Assembly (NCBI GenBank): GCA_037952775.1
Contig: JBANAY010000003.1
Span: 14,446,001-14,510,000 of the forward strand
Length of the DNA stretch: 64,000 nt
Direction: 5' to 3'
Source: Clonostachys chloroleuca
Lineage: Eukaryota; Ascomycota; Sordariomycetes; Hypocreales; Bionectriaceae
Shown here: one piece after another, positions 10,291 through 23,300 of the stretch
Layout: every line of letters begins with the position of its first letter
How positions within the stretch are numbered: position 1 is the first letter of the stretch
Program-made: the position numbers and the translations under genes
Notes under the pieces: model-generated
Database searches by the model: none
What the model saw: only the letters and a program-made list of their open reading frames with translations
What the model was told of the DNA's origin: nothing

Positions 10291-11021
10291 ACTTATAGCG
10301 CTTCAACCGCTAAAACCGTCTTATATCCGCTATAAAGCCTGTATTTTTACTGGCTGAAGACCCCTGAAGGCCCCAGTGTGCACCTGTCTCTTAGTGGTCA
10401 GACCACTGAAGACCCCTGCTGTGCAGCTCCTTCCTATAGGCTGCTTAGGCCCCTGTTAGCCCACTGAGACCCAGTGTGTAACCCGCTGTAATTGGCTCCT
10501 CTTGACCGCTAGATCCGCTGAACAAGGCCCTATAATTGGCTGTTACGATCACTAGGTCCACTGAACAAACCCTTCTAATTGGCTATTGAACCACTGAAGA
10601 AGTCCCTGTTAGGCTGTTAAACTCACTGAGTTACAGCGCTCTTAGCACTGCTAGAGCACCTGCCGCACAGCTGCAGACCGCTAAAAAGCCGGCTGCTAGC
10701 CCACTGAACGTTAGGTCAATTGACCGCTAAGCTCCAGGCTTCTAAGCCCCTAAGCCCGCTTAAGGCTATAGCGCTATAAGCGCTGAAGAAATCAACTTTG
10801 AAGCTACCAGCTTCTTTATTTTCTAGAAGGCTTATTTTAAGCTCTAAAAAATTATAAAAAATATATTTGGAAACTAGACTTTTAGGAGAATTTTATTCTA
10901 CTATTTTTAGCTACCCTAGACCTTTTCTTAAGAGATCTAAAAAGAAGTATTTATTAAATCTTCTAACTAGCTATCTAAGTCTTCACTGAAGCTCTAGCTA
11001 ACTAGGCCTATTCGAGTTAGA
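10291..11021 (+). other. copia untranslated leader
   Basis: About 730 bp between the primer-binding site and the gag start, with no open frame. It is full of short CCACTGA/AGCGG-type repeats similar to those of the LTR. No other feature is visible. Confidence 0.5.
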
Positions 11022-14000
11022 ATGAGTGGGTCTAATAAGGGTAAACAACCCTTAGAGGGTTCCTATAAGGTTCCTTCTAGTCCTATAGGTTCTAATAAGA
11101 ATCTAGAACTTTTAGAAGAAGAAGTTGATAAAATAAGAACTCAACTAGCTTCTCAGACTGAAGAGTTTAGAACCCTAAAAGACTCTATAGGGAATTTACA
11201 ACTAGCTCTTCAAAACCTTACTCAGGTTATCTCTTCTAATTCTAAAGATAAAGAAGAAATTAAAAGAGAAGAAATAGCTAGTAAGATGGAAGTTGATAGT
11301 AAAGAGGAAATTAAACCCTTTAAGCTAGAAACTAAATCTTCTACTAGCTTAACCTCTGCTTTAAATACCTCTATAGTTAGAGAACTATCTAAGAGAGTAT
11401 ATAGTTTTCCAGAAGGTTATAGGCTAAAAGATAGCTCTAATTTCGATAAATAGAAACAAGCCTTAACTATACAGTTCAGAGCTTTTTGGGTTACCAGAAT
11501 TTATAGATAAACCTAATATAGCTAATTCCTTAGTAGATACTGAACAGGCTATAATTCTTATGCTTTTAAGAGATAGTTGTGAAGAAGGACCCCAAGCTGC
11601 TATAACTTAGTTAAAAAGCCCTTCTGAAGCTTATAATCTCTTAGTTAAGCAGTATTCTCAAAGTTCTGAGATATAGAGAGGAAATCTATATTCTAAATTT
11701 CACTCTCTTAAGTTTTCTAGCTATAAGGGCTCCTTAGAGGCTTATAATTCTGAATTTATTAGTCTATTAGCTAGACTAACCCTAGCTGGGGTTAAAGTTG
11801 AACCTATAGATCAGTTTAATCAGTATCTTCAGTCTTTAAAGGAAACCTTTCCTAGTTAGGCAGAAAGGCAAAGATCTAATATAAGATCTCAAAGAGCCTT
11901 AGGAAATAATCTAGAATCTTTAAACCTTCAGTTTCTTATAGCAGATCTCTTAGAGGAACAGAGAGATAAAAGCTCTTCTGTAGCTAAAGGAATAAATTAT
12001 AAGGTTAATAAAGCTAGAGAAGAAGCTAATAAAAAACTAGCTAATTCTAAGCCTAAAGATCCTAAAAATAACTCTTCTAATTATAAGAAGAATAAAAAAG
12101 GATTTAATTCTAATTCTAATAAGAATAAGAATAAAAGAGAATCTAATTCTAATAAAGAAGAAGATTCTAATAAAAAATCTATTAGCTTTCTAACTAGAAG
12201 CTATAACTTAGAAGAAGATTATATATCTACTTCTTCAGAATCTTCTTCAGAAGAAGAAGACTTATCCTTAGAGACTTATAAGACCTCTAGACCTAAGAGT
12301 TATAAAAAGCTGAAAAAGGTTATAGAGAAACCTATCTCTAGCTTATTATATGATACAGGTTCAACTATTTATATAGCTAATAAAAGGGAGTCTTTTATAG
12401 ACTATAAACCCTTAAACTCTAAGGAAGCTAAACCTATTCTAACAGGTGGAGGCTTAGTTTATCCAAAAGGAAAAGGAACTGCTAAATATACAGTTCTTAT
12501 ATCTAGAAATCCTATAAAATTTCAGGATATATATCTAGAAGAAACTCTCTATATTCCTTCTTTTGATACTGCTATAATTAGTGGTTTAAAATACTATATC
12601 TCAGGAGGAACCCTTATAAAAGATAGACTTTATTCTAAAGATAGAGCCTGTTTTGGGTTATTTAATATAAAGGAAAATGGATTTTTCTTAACCTTAAAAG
12701 GAATAGAAACTCCCTTATTAAAATCCTTTTATAATTTCTATAATAGGGAAATAAATACTAGCTATAATTATCCCTTAGAAGTTAGAATTCCTAAAAATCC
12801 TACTTTAAATAAGAAAGATTATAAGGAAATCCCTTCTTCTATATTAGAAGAAGAAGAGTCTTTAGAAGACTATAAGTTTCTAGAAGAGAAAACTATAGAT
12901 TTAGAAGAGGAAACTAAGAGAGCTTATAAGTGTAGCCTAGAGGACTCTAAAGCTGATATAGCTGTTATAGAGAGTCTTCAGGGTTCTGACGAGGCCTGTG
13001 GATCTCAAGATCTCTTAGTTGATAACCCTTCTATCTTAGTTCCTTCTAATTCCTCTAAAACTAAAGCTATAAGCCTAAGTTCAGAAGAATATAAGAAACT
13101 ATTAGACTTAGCTAGTCTCTGGTATATAAGACTAGGCCACTTAGGGCTAGCTTTACTTAAGAAAACAGCTAATATAACTAAAGGAATTCCTAATTTTTCC
13201 TTAGTTAAAGATAAAGACTTTATTTGCTTAGCTTGTATTAGAGCTAAAGCAGTAAGGGTTATATCTAGAAGACCTATAGAAGATCCTTCTGAAGTCCTAG
13301 ATATAATAGAGGGAGATACAGTTAAAATAAACCCTATACCCTATAATAAAAAGCCTTATAATCTCTTTCTAGTTGATAGAAAAACTAGATATCGCTGGGT
13401 TATTAGTTTAGCTAATAAAGAAGCTATAACTATAACTATAGCTATTCAGAATTTATTTCGAAAATTTAAAAACCTCTATAATAGGTATCCTAAGAAGTTT
13501 CACTTTGATGGAGGCCTTGAGATAAGTTCTGAATTAAGAGAGTGGCTAGCTAAAAAAGGGATAGCTTTTTCAACCTCTAACCCTTATACTTATAGCCAAA
13601 ATAGTCTTATAGAAAGATCTATTAGGCTAATCCTAGATAGGTTAAGAGCCTCTATATTATAGGCTAATATTCCTATATATCTCTGGTGTTTTATAATAAA
13701 AGCTATAGTTAAGCTAGTTAATTTAACTGCTATTACTAATAGAGATTTTACACCCTATGAGTTATTCTATAAGGAATTACAACCTTCTAAAAATTATAAG
13801 CCTAATTTAGGCTTTTATAAAGCTATAGGTAGCTATTATGAAGCTATAATTCCTATAGAAAATAGGGAAAAATCCTATAAGCTAAATACTAGAACTGAAC
13901 CAGCTAGACTATTAGCTGTATTAGGTTCTAATACTTATCTAATCTGGATACCTAGAAGAAGGCTAGTAACTAAAACTAGCTATATTAGGTTTTTAGAAAG

Positions 14001-15945
14001 AATTAGCTCTTCAGATAAAGGTTTTCAGAAAATAGAAGTTGATAACTTAATTTCTAATAACCCAGAAGAACCTATAAATCCCTATCTTCTAAATAACCCT
14101 TTAGAGGGAGAAATAGAAGAATTAGATAATTCTAAGAATTCTAAAATACTAGAAGTCTTAGAGGGAGAAAAGAGAATAAATTTAGAAGAGCCTACCCTAG
14201 AGATTTCTCTAGAAAATCCTAATACTCCTATATCTTCTAATATAGAAAATAAAGGAAATTCTATATTAGAAGATCCTATGGATTTAGATCCTAAGGAACT
14301 TCTTTACTATAGTTATAATATTAATTATAAAGTTAAGAAGAAAATATTAGATAAAGAACCCTCTTCTTTTAAACAGGCTATAAAATCAGAAAATAAGAGA
14401 GAGTGGTTAGAAGCTATATTTGATGAACTAGAACAACTAGTATATCAAAATTACTTTTCCTTTATAAATAAGACTGAAATACCTAAGGATAGAAAAATTC
14501 TATTAAATAGGTTAGTCTTAAAATTTAAAAGGGATTCTAATAATATCCCTTATAAGTTTAAAGCTAGGCTAGTAGCTAAGGGGTTTATATAAATAGAAGG
14601 CTTAGATTTTAAAGAGATTTTTGCCTCTACAGCTATTCCTTCAACTTGGCGAATTTTACTAGCTATAGCTAACCAGTTTAACTTAGAAGTTGAACAGGTT
14701 GACTTTATAGGTGCTTTTTTAAATAGCTCCTTAAAAGAAACTATATTTATAGCTATACCTGAGGGTTTTATAGAGCTTTTAAAAGCTAGACCCTATCTAG
14801 TTAAGTTAATAACTAAACTAGGTTATAATCCTGATAAAGAACAGGTTATACAGTTAAATAAAGCCTTATATGGTTTAAAGCAAAGTCCTAGAGAGTGGTA
14901 AGAGGCTCTTAGAGCTCTATTTAAAACCCTAGGCTTTTATCCCCTAATTTCTAACCCAGCAGTCTATTATAATAAGATTTTAAAAATCTATATAATAACC
15001 TATGTTGATGACTGTTTAATTATTGGTCCTAGCTTAATAGCTATAAATAAGCTAAAAAGGCAGCTAAATAAAGCCTATAAGCTAGAAGATAAAGGACCTG
15101 CTTCCTTCTTCTTAGGAATTCAAATTATAAGGGATAGAAATAAGAAGACTTTAAAGTTATCTCAGTCCCAATATATAGAAGAGGCTTTAGAAACTTTTAG
15201 TCTTCTAGATTCTAAACCTAACTTAGTTCCCTTACAACCTAATAGTATAAAGCAACCTTTATCTAGGAAGCTAAACTATAAGGAAATTAAGTTATATCAA
15301 GCTATAATAGGTACCTTAATATATCTTATGCTTATGACTAGACCTGACTTAGGGTTTCCTATACAGTGGTTATCTTCTCAACTAGGTAATCCCTATATAG
15401 AACACCTTAATCAAGCAAAAGGAACCTTAAAGTATCTAAAAGGTTCTAAATTACTAGCTATAACTTATAAAGCTACTAAGGATTTCTATCCTATAGCTTA
15501 TAGTAATAGTGATTTTGCTGGAGATAAGTCTTCTAAGTCAACCTTTGGTTATCTAATAACCTTAGGAAATACCCCTATTAGTTGGAAGTCTAAGAAAGCT
15601 TCAACTATAGCTCTATCAACTACAGAGGCTGAAACAGATGCTCTAGTAGAGGCTATTAGAGAGGTTTTATGGTTAAAAACCTTATATAAGGAACTAAAAA
15701 ACCCTATATCCTCTATAAACCTCTATTGTAATAATACAGGCTCTATTTCTAACTCTTCTAACCCTAATCTTCATAGTCGAACTAAATATATACTATTAAA
15801 GTTTAACTATATAAGGGAAGTTATAAAGCTAGAAAATATAAAGGTTATCTATCTTAATACTAAAGAGATGCCGGCTGATGGGTTAACTAAACCCCTAGCC
15901 TCTATAGCTTTTAAAAGCTATATAAAGCTCCTAGGTTTATCCTAG
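11022..15945 (+). pseudogene. copia gag-pol polyprotein, interrupted
   Basis: Reading the plus strand gives gag with a lysine/asparagine-rich tail (about 11022-12300), an aspartic protease motif LLYDTGST (near 12350), an integrase HHCC zinc region around LGHLG and CLACIRAKA and a core with LVDRKTRY, HFDGG and SLIERS (about 13110-13650), reverse transcriptase with YVDD at about 15003, and RNase H ending MPADGLTKPL. Damage: TAG stops at 11451, 11608, 11674, 11857 and 13660, TAA stops at 14590 and 14899, and a shift in a T-run near 11487. Several stops fall where tryptophan (TGG) is expected from context, as after DK, AIT, SEI and FPS. This is the mark of G-to-A (RIP-type) change. The element is not autonomous as read. 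Confidence 0.9.
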
Positions 15946-16196
15946 AAGCTTCCCTCTCTTAATAACCTTTATAGGGGTTAAATAGAGACTATTAGTCTCT
16001 ATTGGTTAGGTTTTATTGCAGTTACTGCTTTCCTAGCCTCTTAGGAGTTTTCTTCTGAACACTCCTTAATAAAATAGCAAATAATGGGTTTACCCTATAC
16101 TCTTTTAGTGCGCTATAATCCTTGAAAAATGCGCTATTTAGTGTATATTTTTTTTCGGATTTTTATCTCTATAAATAAGCACTATATATCCCTTTT

Positions 16197-16205
16197 TAGA
16201 GGGAG
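16197..16205 (+). promoter_or_regulatory. copia polypurine tract
   Basis: AGAGGGAG lies directly before the TGTTGA start of the 3' LTR, the expected place for plus-strand priming. Confidence 0.7.
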
Positions 16206-17115
16206 TGTTGAATTGAGAGACTATAGCCACTATAAGTTAGTGACCGTATCGCTATAAGTTAGCGGTTGCAACCACTAACCTCTAGCGGTCGCAACCACTA
16301 ACTGTTAGCGATCGTAGCCACTGACTGTTAGTGATCGTAGCCACTAACTGTTAGCGATCGCTATCCCCTGTAACAGCTAGCCAATAGCGATTGAGACCGC
16401 TATCCGATAGCGACTACGATCACTAGCCAATAGCGGTTGCAGCCACTGTGGGTCAGTGGCTACAGGCCGCTATGACCGCTACGGCTTAGCGGGCTCCAGT
16501 TCCTCTTTAGGGCTAGAAGCGTCAGCAGCGCTATTTATAGGTTATTAGGCTATATTAGCCTAAATAAGGGTTTAGAAAATTCAGGAAAAAATCTGAGTAA
16601 CTTCTAGTAGCCTAACCTATACCCAAGCTACCCTATAACCAATCTACCCTAGACTAGACCTTAGATCTTAGATATCTCTTTCAGCTTTAAAGATAAGATA
16701 TCTAATATCTATACTCAACTAATCAGCTTAACTAGCTCTCTCAGATAAAAGTGGGTCTTAAAAAGGTTATATATATCCGTCTTATGGTTTGGTAGTTATG
16801 AGTTAATTTTTTAGATTTCCTATAGTAATAAATTTTGCGGAAAATCAAAAGTAGCCCGGGAAGCTGCTATAGCGGGTTTTAGAGTAGTTTTTAGTCGGTA
16901 GACCTATGAGAGAAATTGGTATATTTTTCCGGTTCCTCTCACCAAAATAAGATTCTTTTGCGCTATAAAATACACTATAAACCGACTTTCTAGTATAAAA
17001 TTTGACTAAGTTATAGAGGAGTATTCACTATAAGTTAGAAGCTAAATTTTCCGCTGCTGCTAGTTATAGCGGTCTCAAGGCCTAATACACCTTGTAGGCT
17101 ACTGTAATTTCAACA
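16206..17115 (+). repeat. copia 3' LTR (910 bp)
   Basis: Begins TGTTGAATTGAGAGACTATA and ends CTGTAATTTCAACA, like the 5' LTR. Differences include GTAGCC for GCAGCC and GACTGTTAGTG for AACTGTTAGCG in the tandem block, i.e. transitions, consistent with age or RIP. Confidence 0.93.
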
Positions 17116-19450
17116 ATAGTATAAATAAAGCAGTAAGAAAGGTAAGAGTAAAGAAGCTGATATTTAAACCTACTAAGGAAGAACTAAACTCTTTTAGCTA
17201 CCTTCAGCAAGCTTTATCTAAATAGTTTTTCCTATAGTACCCAGATCCGGATAAATACCTATTTATTAAGGTAGATATATATAAAAGCGGGTTCAGTATA
17301 TATATATTCTAATTAGACTATAACTAGAATAGGTTCAGTATTCCTAGTAGGGATATACTATCCTCCAGGTTATAACTGATCCTATTTATATCTTAGATAG
17401 TATTAGCTACTAAAAGAGTATATAGATTAATAGAAGCAGAGGTTATAGCTATAGCTTAGGCCTTATAAAAGTTAAGATATATAGTATAGTTTAACTGCTA
17501 TATAGTAAATATTATTACTAATTATATAGTAATAAAGGGGATTATTATATATATATTATTAAAAACTCTGGATCTAAATAAAGCTAACCTGAAGCTAGTA
17601 AGAACTATAAATTAGCTTTTCTAATTTAGGCTAAATATTTTCTATATTAAAAGTAAACTTAATATAGTACCAGATATACTATTAAGGCTCCTAGTTACTA
17701 ATCTAAGGGGAGCAGTTATAGTAGAAAGCAGATATAATAAGCTGGAATATAATATAATAGAAGAAAGCTATAGTCTAGTAGAGTCTGAAGCTAAAAGAGT
17801 AGACTATATATTTAACTATATAGTAATAAATATTAAAGTAGTAATAGATTCAGCCTTTATATAGTGGATTATATATAGCTATTAGATAGACCTGAGATTC
17901 TTAAGAATTATTAAGTATCTAAATCTTATTAAAGAATTAAAAGCAGATAAAGCTAGTAAGATATTAGTAAAAATTAAGGGACTAAAGTTTATACTAAGGT
18001 TCCTACTAAAATAGTTTTATCTAAATAAAAATAGCCTTTTATTCTATATAGTAGGTAATAGCTAGAGCAGACTATATATACTGAAAAACTATATAGTTAT
18101 TATAATATAAAGTATATATAATAATAAATACTACTTTAGTATAAAAAGAATAATTACTAAGCTTAAAGAATATTAAATCTAATAACTTATAAGAAAAGTC
18201 TAGTAGTATATCTATTACTACCTAACTTACTATAAAGTAGGAGTAACTAGAAGTATATCTATAGGAGAGTTAAAGCTAAGCTAGGCTTACCCTTAGCTAT
18301 TTTATATAATTATACTAGACTTTATTATAGATCTACCTAAAATTCCCTTAGTAGGAACTTATTAGGCTATAGAAGGATTTATAAAATTAAATACTTTAGC
18401 CCCTATAAATAATATATTCTTAAAGAAAACTATACTTCTTATAGGATATATATTATATATAGCTATAGAATAGGTAATAATCCTAATTAGAGAACTCTTT
18501 CTTATAAATTAGGATTATTCTAAGTATATTCTTAGTAATAGAGATCTGAAGTTTATATTAAAAATATAGAGAGAGATATTTTATCTTACTAGGATAAAGT
18601 TACTAATATTAACTATATACTATCTATAAATAGATAGAATTTCTAAAAGGAAAAACTAAATAGTTAAGATAGTAATATAGTACTATATACTAGAAGAACC
18701 TGATATTAAATAGGTAGATATACTCCTAGCTTTATAATACTAGCTAAATAATATAAAGATTAAAGTACTTAGGAGATTACCTAATAAACTAGTTATAGGA
18801 TTCTAGCTATACTCTAATTTAGATATTATAAGTTAGATAAATCTAATTCCTTTAGAAGAATAAAGTATTATATTAGAAGTACTTAGGAAGTTATACTAAA
18901 AAGAGACTATACTTACCCTAGATATAATAGTAATACTAGTAAAGGAAAGGTATAATAAGTTAAGAATAATAGTAGATATTACTAAAGATAATATTATCTA
19001 TTTATACCTCTATAATAGATATTAATTACTTAGAAATCTGAAGAAGAAGTAGTCTCTAACTAGATCTAGCCTATAGAAAGTCCTGGAAGTAGTCTACCTA
19101 TAAACAGTTAAACTAAACCTGCTAGAGTACTATAAAGTATACCTTATAGTATTAACTATATAGCTATAAAAGCTAGCTTAAGGAAAGGATCCTTATAGTA
19201 GAGAGCTATAAGAACCTAGCCTAGTTAAATTAGATAAGGGAGTAGATAATATATATAAGATTAAATAGATATTTAACTATAGGAGAGTAAGAGGCTATTA
19301 TATATAAGTTAAATATCTAGTCTATTAGAAAGATTAGGGAAGTAAAGATAACTCTTAGATTAAAGAGAGAGATTTAGCTAAAGGTATCTAAAAGCTACTT
19401 TAGGAATATAAAATAAGTAAACCTAAGACCTTCTTTAGTAAGGAGATAGA
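17116..19450 (+). pseudogene. Ty3/gypsy chromovirus remnant: RNase H, integrase, chromodomain
   Basis: The plus strand reads, through many TAG stops, as the end of a gypsy pol. There is an RNase H start (LFIKVDIYKSGFSIYIF), then VYRLIEAEVIAIA, then SKLNIVPDILLRL. An integrase core follows (near 18310, LDFIIDLPKIPLVGTY; later SNRDLKF) and a C-terminal chromodomain near 19250-19400 that reads KYLVY-stop-KD-stop-GSKDNS-stop-IKERDL. The stops fall on the tryptophans expected in a chromodomain. TpG and CpA are almost absent, so the copy is saturated with C-to-T change. The reverse transcriptase and everything upstream is missing: the remnant starts abruptly at the copia 3' LTR. Confidence 0.85.
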
Positions 19451-19579
19451 GTTAGTATACTAGTATAATACCCAGCCTACCTATAAGTAAAGTATACTAC
19501 TAAATAATATAGAGAGCCTGCCTATAAAGCAGTAGCTATTAGTAGCTAATAGATAATAATAAAGCTAATATATTAAATA

Positions 19580-21700
19580 TACTATAGCCTGCTCAGACTT
19601 AATAACTTCTCCTTATATAAAGTATATATTTATTATTTTTATCTTCTTTAGCTAACCTCTAATAGCTGAAACTAACTATATTAAGATTAAAACTCCTCTA
19701 AGTAAAAACTTTAAGATACTATAGATACTAATCAGAAAGCAGATAAGATTCCTATATATAGAATACCTTATATATTTTCTCAGCCTTAGTATTCCTAAGT
19801 TCAGTTATATTAGTAAACCTTAAGTTATATAGACTTAGAAGTAAATTATAGCTATACTTAAGAAATACCTGGTTAATAAAGTATTTAGTAAAAAAGATAA
19901 GAAGCTTAATAATATAGCTTTAAGAAATCTAGCTAAATATAACTATAAAGCTCTCCCTGAAGTAGTTAAAGATAACTTTAAATAACTAGCTAAAAATAAG
20001 TCTTAGTAAGACTTTTATATAGAGGTATTAAGAATTATAAAGCAGTTAGAAGAGTTATTTACTATACTTTAATAATTACCTATACCGGAACTGATTACCT
20101 ATTAGAAGAGAACCTTTACTATATCTCTAAAAAATATAAAAGTAGTATCTTATAAGAGTAAAGGGGAGACCCCTAAGACTCTGGCTAAGAAGGCTAATTA
20201 AAAATTATTAGCCCTAGCTATAATACCTTTAAAGAATAAAAAGGTATAAGTAGTAGCTCCTAAAGAGAATAAGGAAAACCCCTTCTATAATCCTAAAGGA
20301 ACTAAGGTCTCTATATAGGAGGATACTAATAATAAGGATATTCTAGTAGTAAGATAGAAAAAGAGCACTATATTAAAGGTAAAGATAACTATAATTTTAT
20401 CTAATAAAGAAATAACCTATTCTACTTCTAATAAGAATAAGTAGTCTATAGTAAATACTAATTAGGAGGGTACTAATAATAAATATCCTTTAATAGTAAA
20501 AAACTATAGCTACTATACAGACTAGATTATAATATACTAAGCTAATAATAATATACCTTATTAGGTAGTATATTTTAACTACTACTAAATAAAGGGTAGT
20601 AATAAGTTACTTAATATCTTAGCTCTTAACTATATTATAGCTAGCTTTTAAGATATAGTAGACCCTAAAAACTCAAATTACCCCCTTATAGAGGAGTACT
20701 ATAAAATTAAGGATAAGCTTAAAAAAATCTAGGAGGAAATCCTTAAAGTAAAAGAGTTAAAAGCTATTATAGATCAGAAGGAGTATATAAGCAAGAGTAT
20801 ATAGATTTATTATATTAAGTAATAAGTAGATACTATAGTTAAAATATATATCTAAAACAGAGTTAAATATACTATTAATAAGTATAATACTAAGAATCCT
20901 AATAACTAACTACTAGCTAAAGTTAATATTCTAGCTCTTTACTATATTAACTCTTATACTTTTAATAGGTAGATTATAGCTAAGCTGGTATTTTTAGAAT
21001 ATATAGACCTTATAATTATTAGTAATATATCTGAAGCTGAGGTAAGAACTACCTTTATATAGGAGATATACTTTAGATAGATTAATAAAGACCTTAGGTA
21101 TAAGATAGAGTACTCTAATTATAAAATAGTTAATTAGTTAAATAATAAGATATTTAAAGAATTTAAAGAGAACTTAAGCTGTATTAATAAGTTAGAAGAA
21201 TCTAATATAGTATTAGAGGAGAAAAATATAGCTCTAGAGGTAAGTATTACTACTATATAACTTAGGCTTAATATCTTTAAAGAGATTAGCTGTAAGGTAA
21301 GTAAAACTTTAACTAAGTATAAAGTATTACAGGGAATTAATAAGGAGGAAGAGCTAGAGTTAGATAGAGCTAATATAACTCTATCTAAGACCCCAGTTAT
21401 ATATAGTAAATTAAAGTAGGCTACTAAAATACTATTAAAGAAGATACCTACTAAGGTAACTCTAGGGAAGTTAGCTATAAAGCTAAAGATCCTGTCCAAA
21501 TATAAGCTGGAAAATAAACCAGAGGGATCTATAAGCTAATAGGCTAAGTAATATAATTTAGAGGTATAAAAAGCAGACTAGAGAAGGGCAGTACCTACTA
21601 TAATAAAGGAAAAAGTACTAAATAAACTCAGTATAAAACAGCTAGGTAAAAGATAAATATAAGTATATAACTAGTAAAGATAAATTAGGGTAATTGAATT
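19580..21700 (+). pseudogene. Degenerate coding stretch of unknown type after the gypsy pol
   Basis: One plus-strand frame stays protein-like over long runs between TAG stops, for example KEYISKSIWIYY near 20780 (after reading past stops) and lysine/glutamate-rich helices such as NKLEESNIVLEEKNIALEV near 21190. A tyrosine-rich stretch near 20500-20590 (NYSYYTD ... NYY) might be a former cysteine cluster, since TGY-to-TAY is what RIP would cause. It could be an extra gypsy ORF, a gag of another copy or a separate element. The composition is the same as the gypsy piece, so they decayed together. Confidence 0.45.
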
Positions 21701-21806
21701 TTATATAATAATTTACTTTTATAAAGATTTCTTTTATTAATTAAAACAGGCTGAATACAGCCAGGCTACTGAGGGTAGTAGTATTTTTTCCTTTATCCGG
21801 GGCACT

Positions 21807-21998
21807 TGTTATACTACGAACAGGGGCTGTACAGAGCCCCCTATAAAAGGGCTAGAAACAGCTAACAGATAGAAGAGAAGACAAGCCTTAAGAATCATAT
21901 TATCTTATATACAAGTAAAGGTATCGTGATTATAGGCTTCAACCATAACTCGTCATAACCCGGCTACCCTGTAGCTAATAATCCAGAACCCATCAACA
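21807..21998 (+). repeat. LTR-like segment (192 bp) with TATA box
   Basis: The segment runs from TGTTATACTACGAACAGG to CCCATCAACA, with the core promoter CTATAAAAGGG near 21840. These are short-LTR features and the position fits the 3' LTR of the gypsy remnant. It separates the AT-saturated gypsy from the piggyBac remnant. No second copy or target duplication was found, so this is tentative. Confidence 0.4.
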
Positions 21999-22029
21999 AC
22001 GCCCAGGCTGGTTGCGGCCAGTTTTGAGC

Positions 22030-23300
22030 GTAACAGCTCCTAGGTATAAATATTACTGTAGATAAGTATATCCAGTACTTTAAAGGCAGAATATGTAAGA
22101 AGGTTCTTATTCCTTTGAAGCTAACCCCCGAAGGGTTTAAAATCTGAGCTGTAGCTGAAGCTGGCTATTTCCTCTCGTAGCTACTGGACCTACCTGGGAA
22201 GGTATTTAACTCTGTTAGTAATAAAAAGCCCTGAATAAGGAAAAGAAAGAGAGATAGTAAATACAGCCTTAATCTAATACAGACTATAGTAGTTAACCTA
22301 GTAAAACAGCTGCTATAAGCTATATATTATATCTTTTTAGATAATCTCTTCTTAAGCCCGGATCTCTTTAAGGTTCTAAGGGTTCTGAATATCAGGGCTA
22401 TAGGTACCTGCCGGGTTAATAGCAGGATCTTCAAAAGCCTTATACAGCTAAAGAAGGCAGATAACAACAGGAAGCTAGATTAGCTATAGGGTCAGATCGA
22501 GACTGTACTAACTCCAGATAATAAGGTTAATTAAGCCCGAAATAAATTACTATATAACTCCCCTACTAATAGCTTCTTAGATTAATTAAATCGCTTAGAA
22601 GGATAATATACTTATACTACTGCTTTCTACAGTCTATAATAGTACAGAGTTTAAAATATATTTTATCCGGAAGCAGCTGATAATAATACAGGCCCGGGGT
22701 ATAAGCTATTAAGTGTTATTTTAGTAATAAGCTGGTTAAGGAAGCCTGGGTCTTATCTGCAGCTGCTGATTATAATGATTATATAAATAGAGTAGATATA
22801 GATAATCAGCTACAGCAACAAGAGGGATTAGAATACTGTATTTATAAGGGACCTTAGTAGGTATTAGTATAGAGCTTTCTCCTTGAGACTACTCTTTATA
22901 ATACCTTTCTATTATAGAAGTATAGCTAGCCAAATTGGAAGCTACTCCGGACCTTATATGAGTAGCAGGAGCAGATTTCGAGCGATCTCCTTAAGGAATA
23001 CGGCTACAAAAGCTCTCTTAGGAAGAGATATTACACAGGAGATACAGCTACAGCTATTACACAGCATAAACATATCTCTCATAACAGCCCGTCTCCCTAC
23101 CTAGCCTATCAGGGTATCCGCTACAGCAAGAAGCGAAAAAGACAGAAGAAGCCGCTTACAGAGGCTTCAGCTAGCCGCCGCAACACTCAGCCGCCTTAAT
23201 CACGTTCTGGCTGTAGGAGGTATAATATCGCTCTTTGTAACTCACAGTATTATTAGGACTTCTATCATAGTATAAATTAGTATAAGGAGCTAAGTACCTT
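22030..23300 (+). pseudogene. piggyBac-type transposase remnant
   Basis: The plus strand reads VDKYIQYFKGRICKK, then LTPEGFKI-stop-AVAEAGYF, matching the conserved core of PGBD-type DDE transposases (VDE...F.GR...PKGFK.W). Further on comes IFLDNLFLSPDLFKVLR, the second catalytic aspartate region. A C-terminal cysteine-rich tail starts SRSGCRRYNIALC near 23200. Stops are frequent and the codon for the tryptophan after GFKI is TGA. The N-terminal third is absent; the homology starts just after the LTR-like segment. Confidence 0.75.

Larger units (their letters stand above)
9340..17115 (+). mobile_element. Ty1/copia LTR retrotransposon, full length
   Basis: Two long direct repeats (9340-10269 and 16206-17115) with TGTTGA...TCAACA ends enclose a primer-binding site, a gag-pol reading frame ordered gag, protease, integrase, reverse transcriptase, RNase H, and a polypurine tract. 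The integrase-before-RT order is diagnostic of copia. Length is 7776 bp. The two outer 5-mers (CTTAT and ATAGT) do not match, and the flanks belong to two different older elements, so the present copy is not a simple insertion. Confidence 0.93.

Noticed and set aside
21134..21499. 121-codon minus frame, hydrophobic
   Set aside because: Antisense of an AT-saturated degenerate coding stretch; RIP removes antisense stops and creates leucine/isoleucine-rich shadows.
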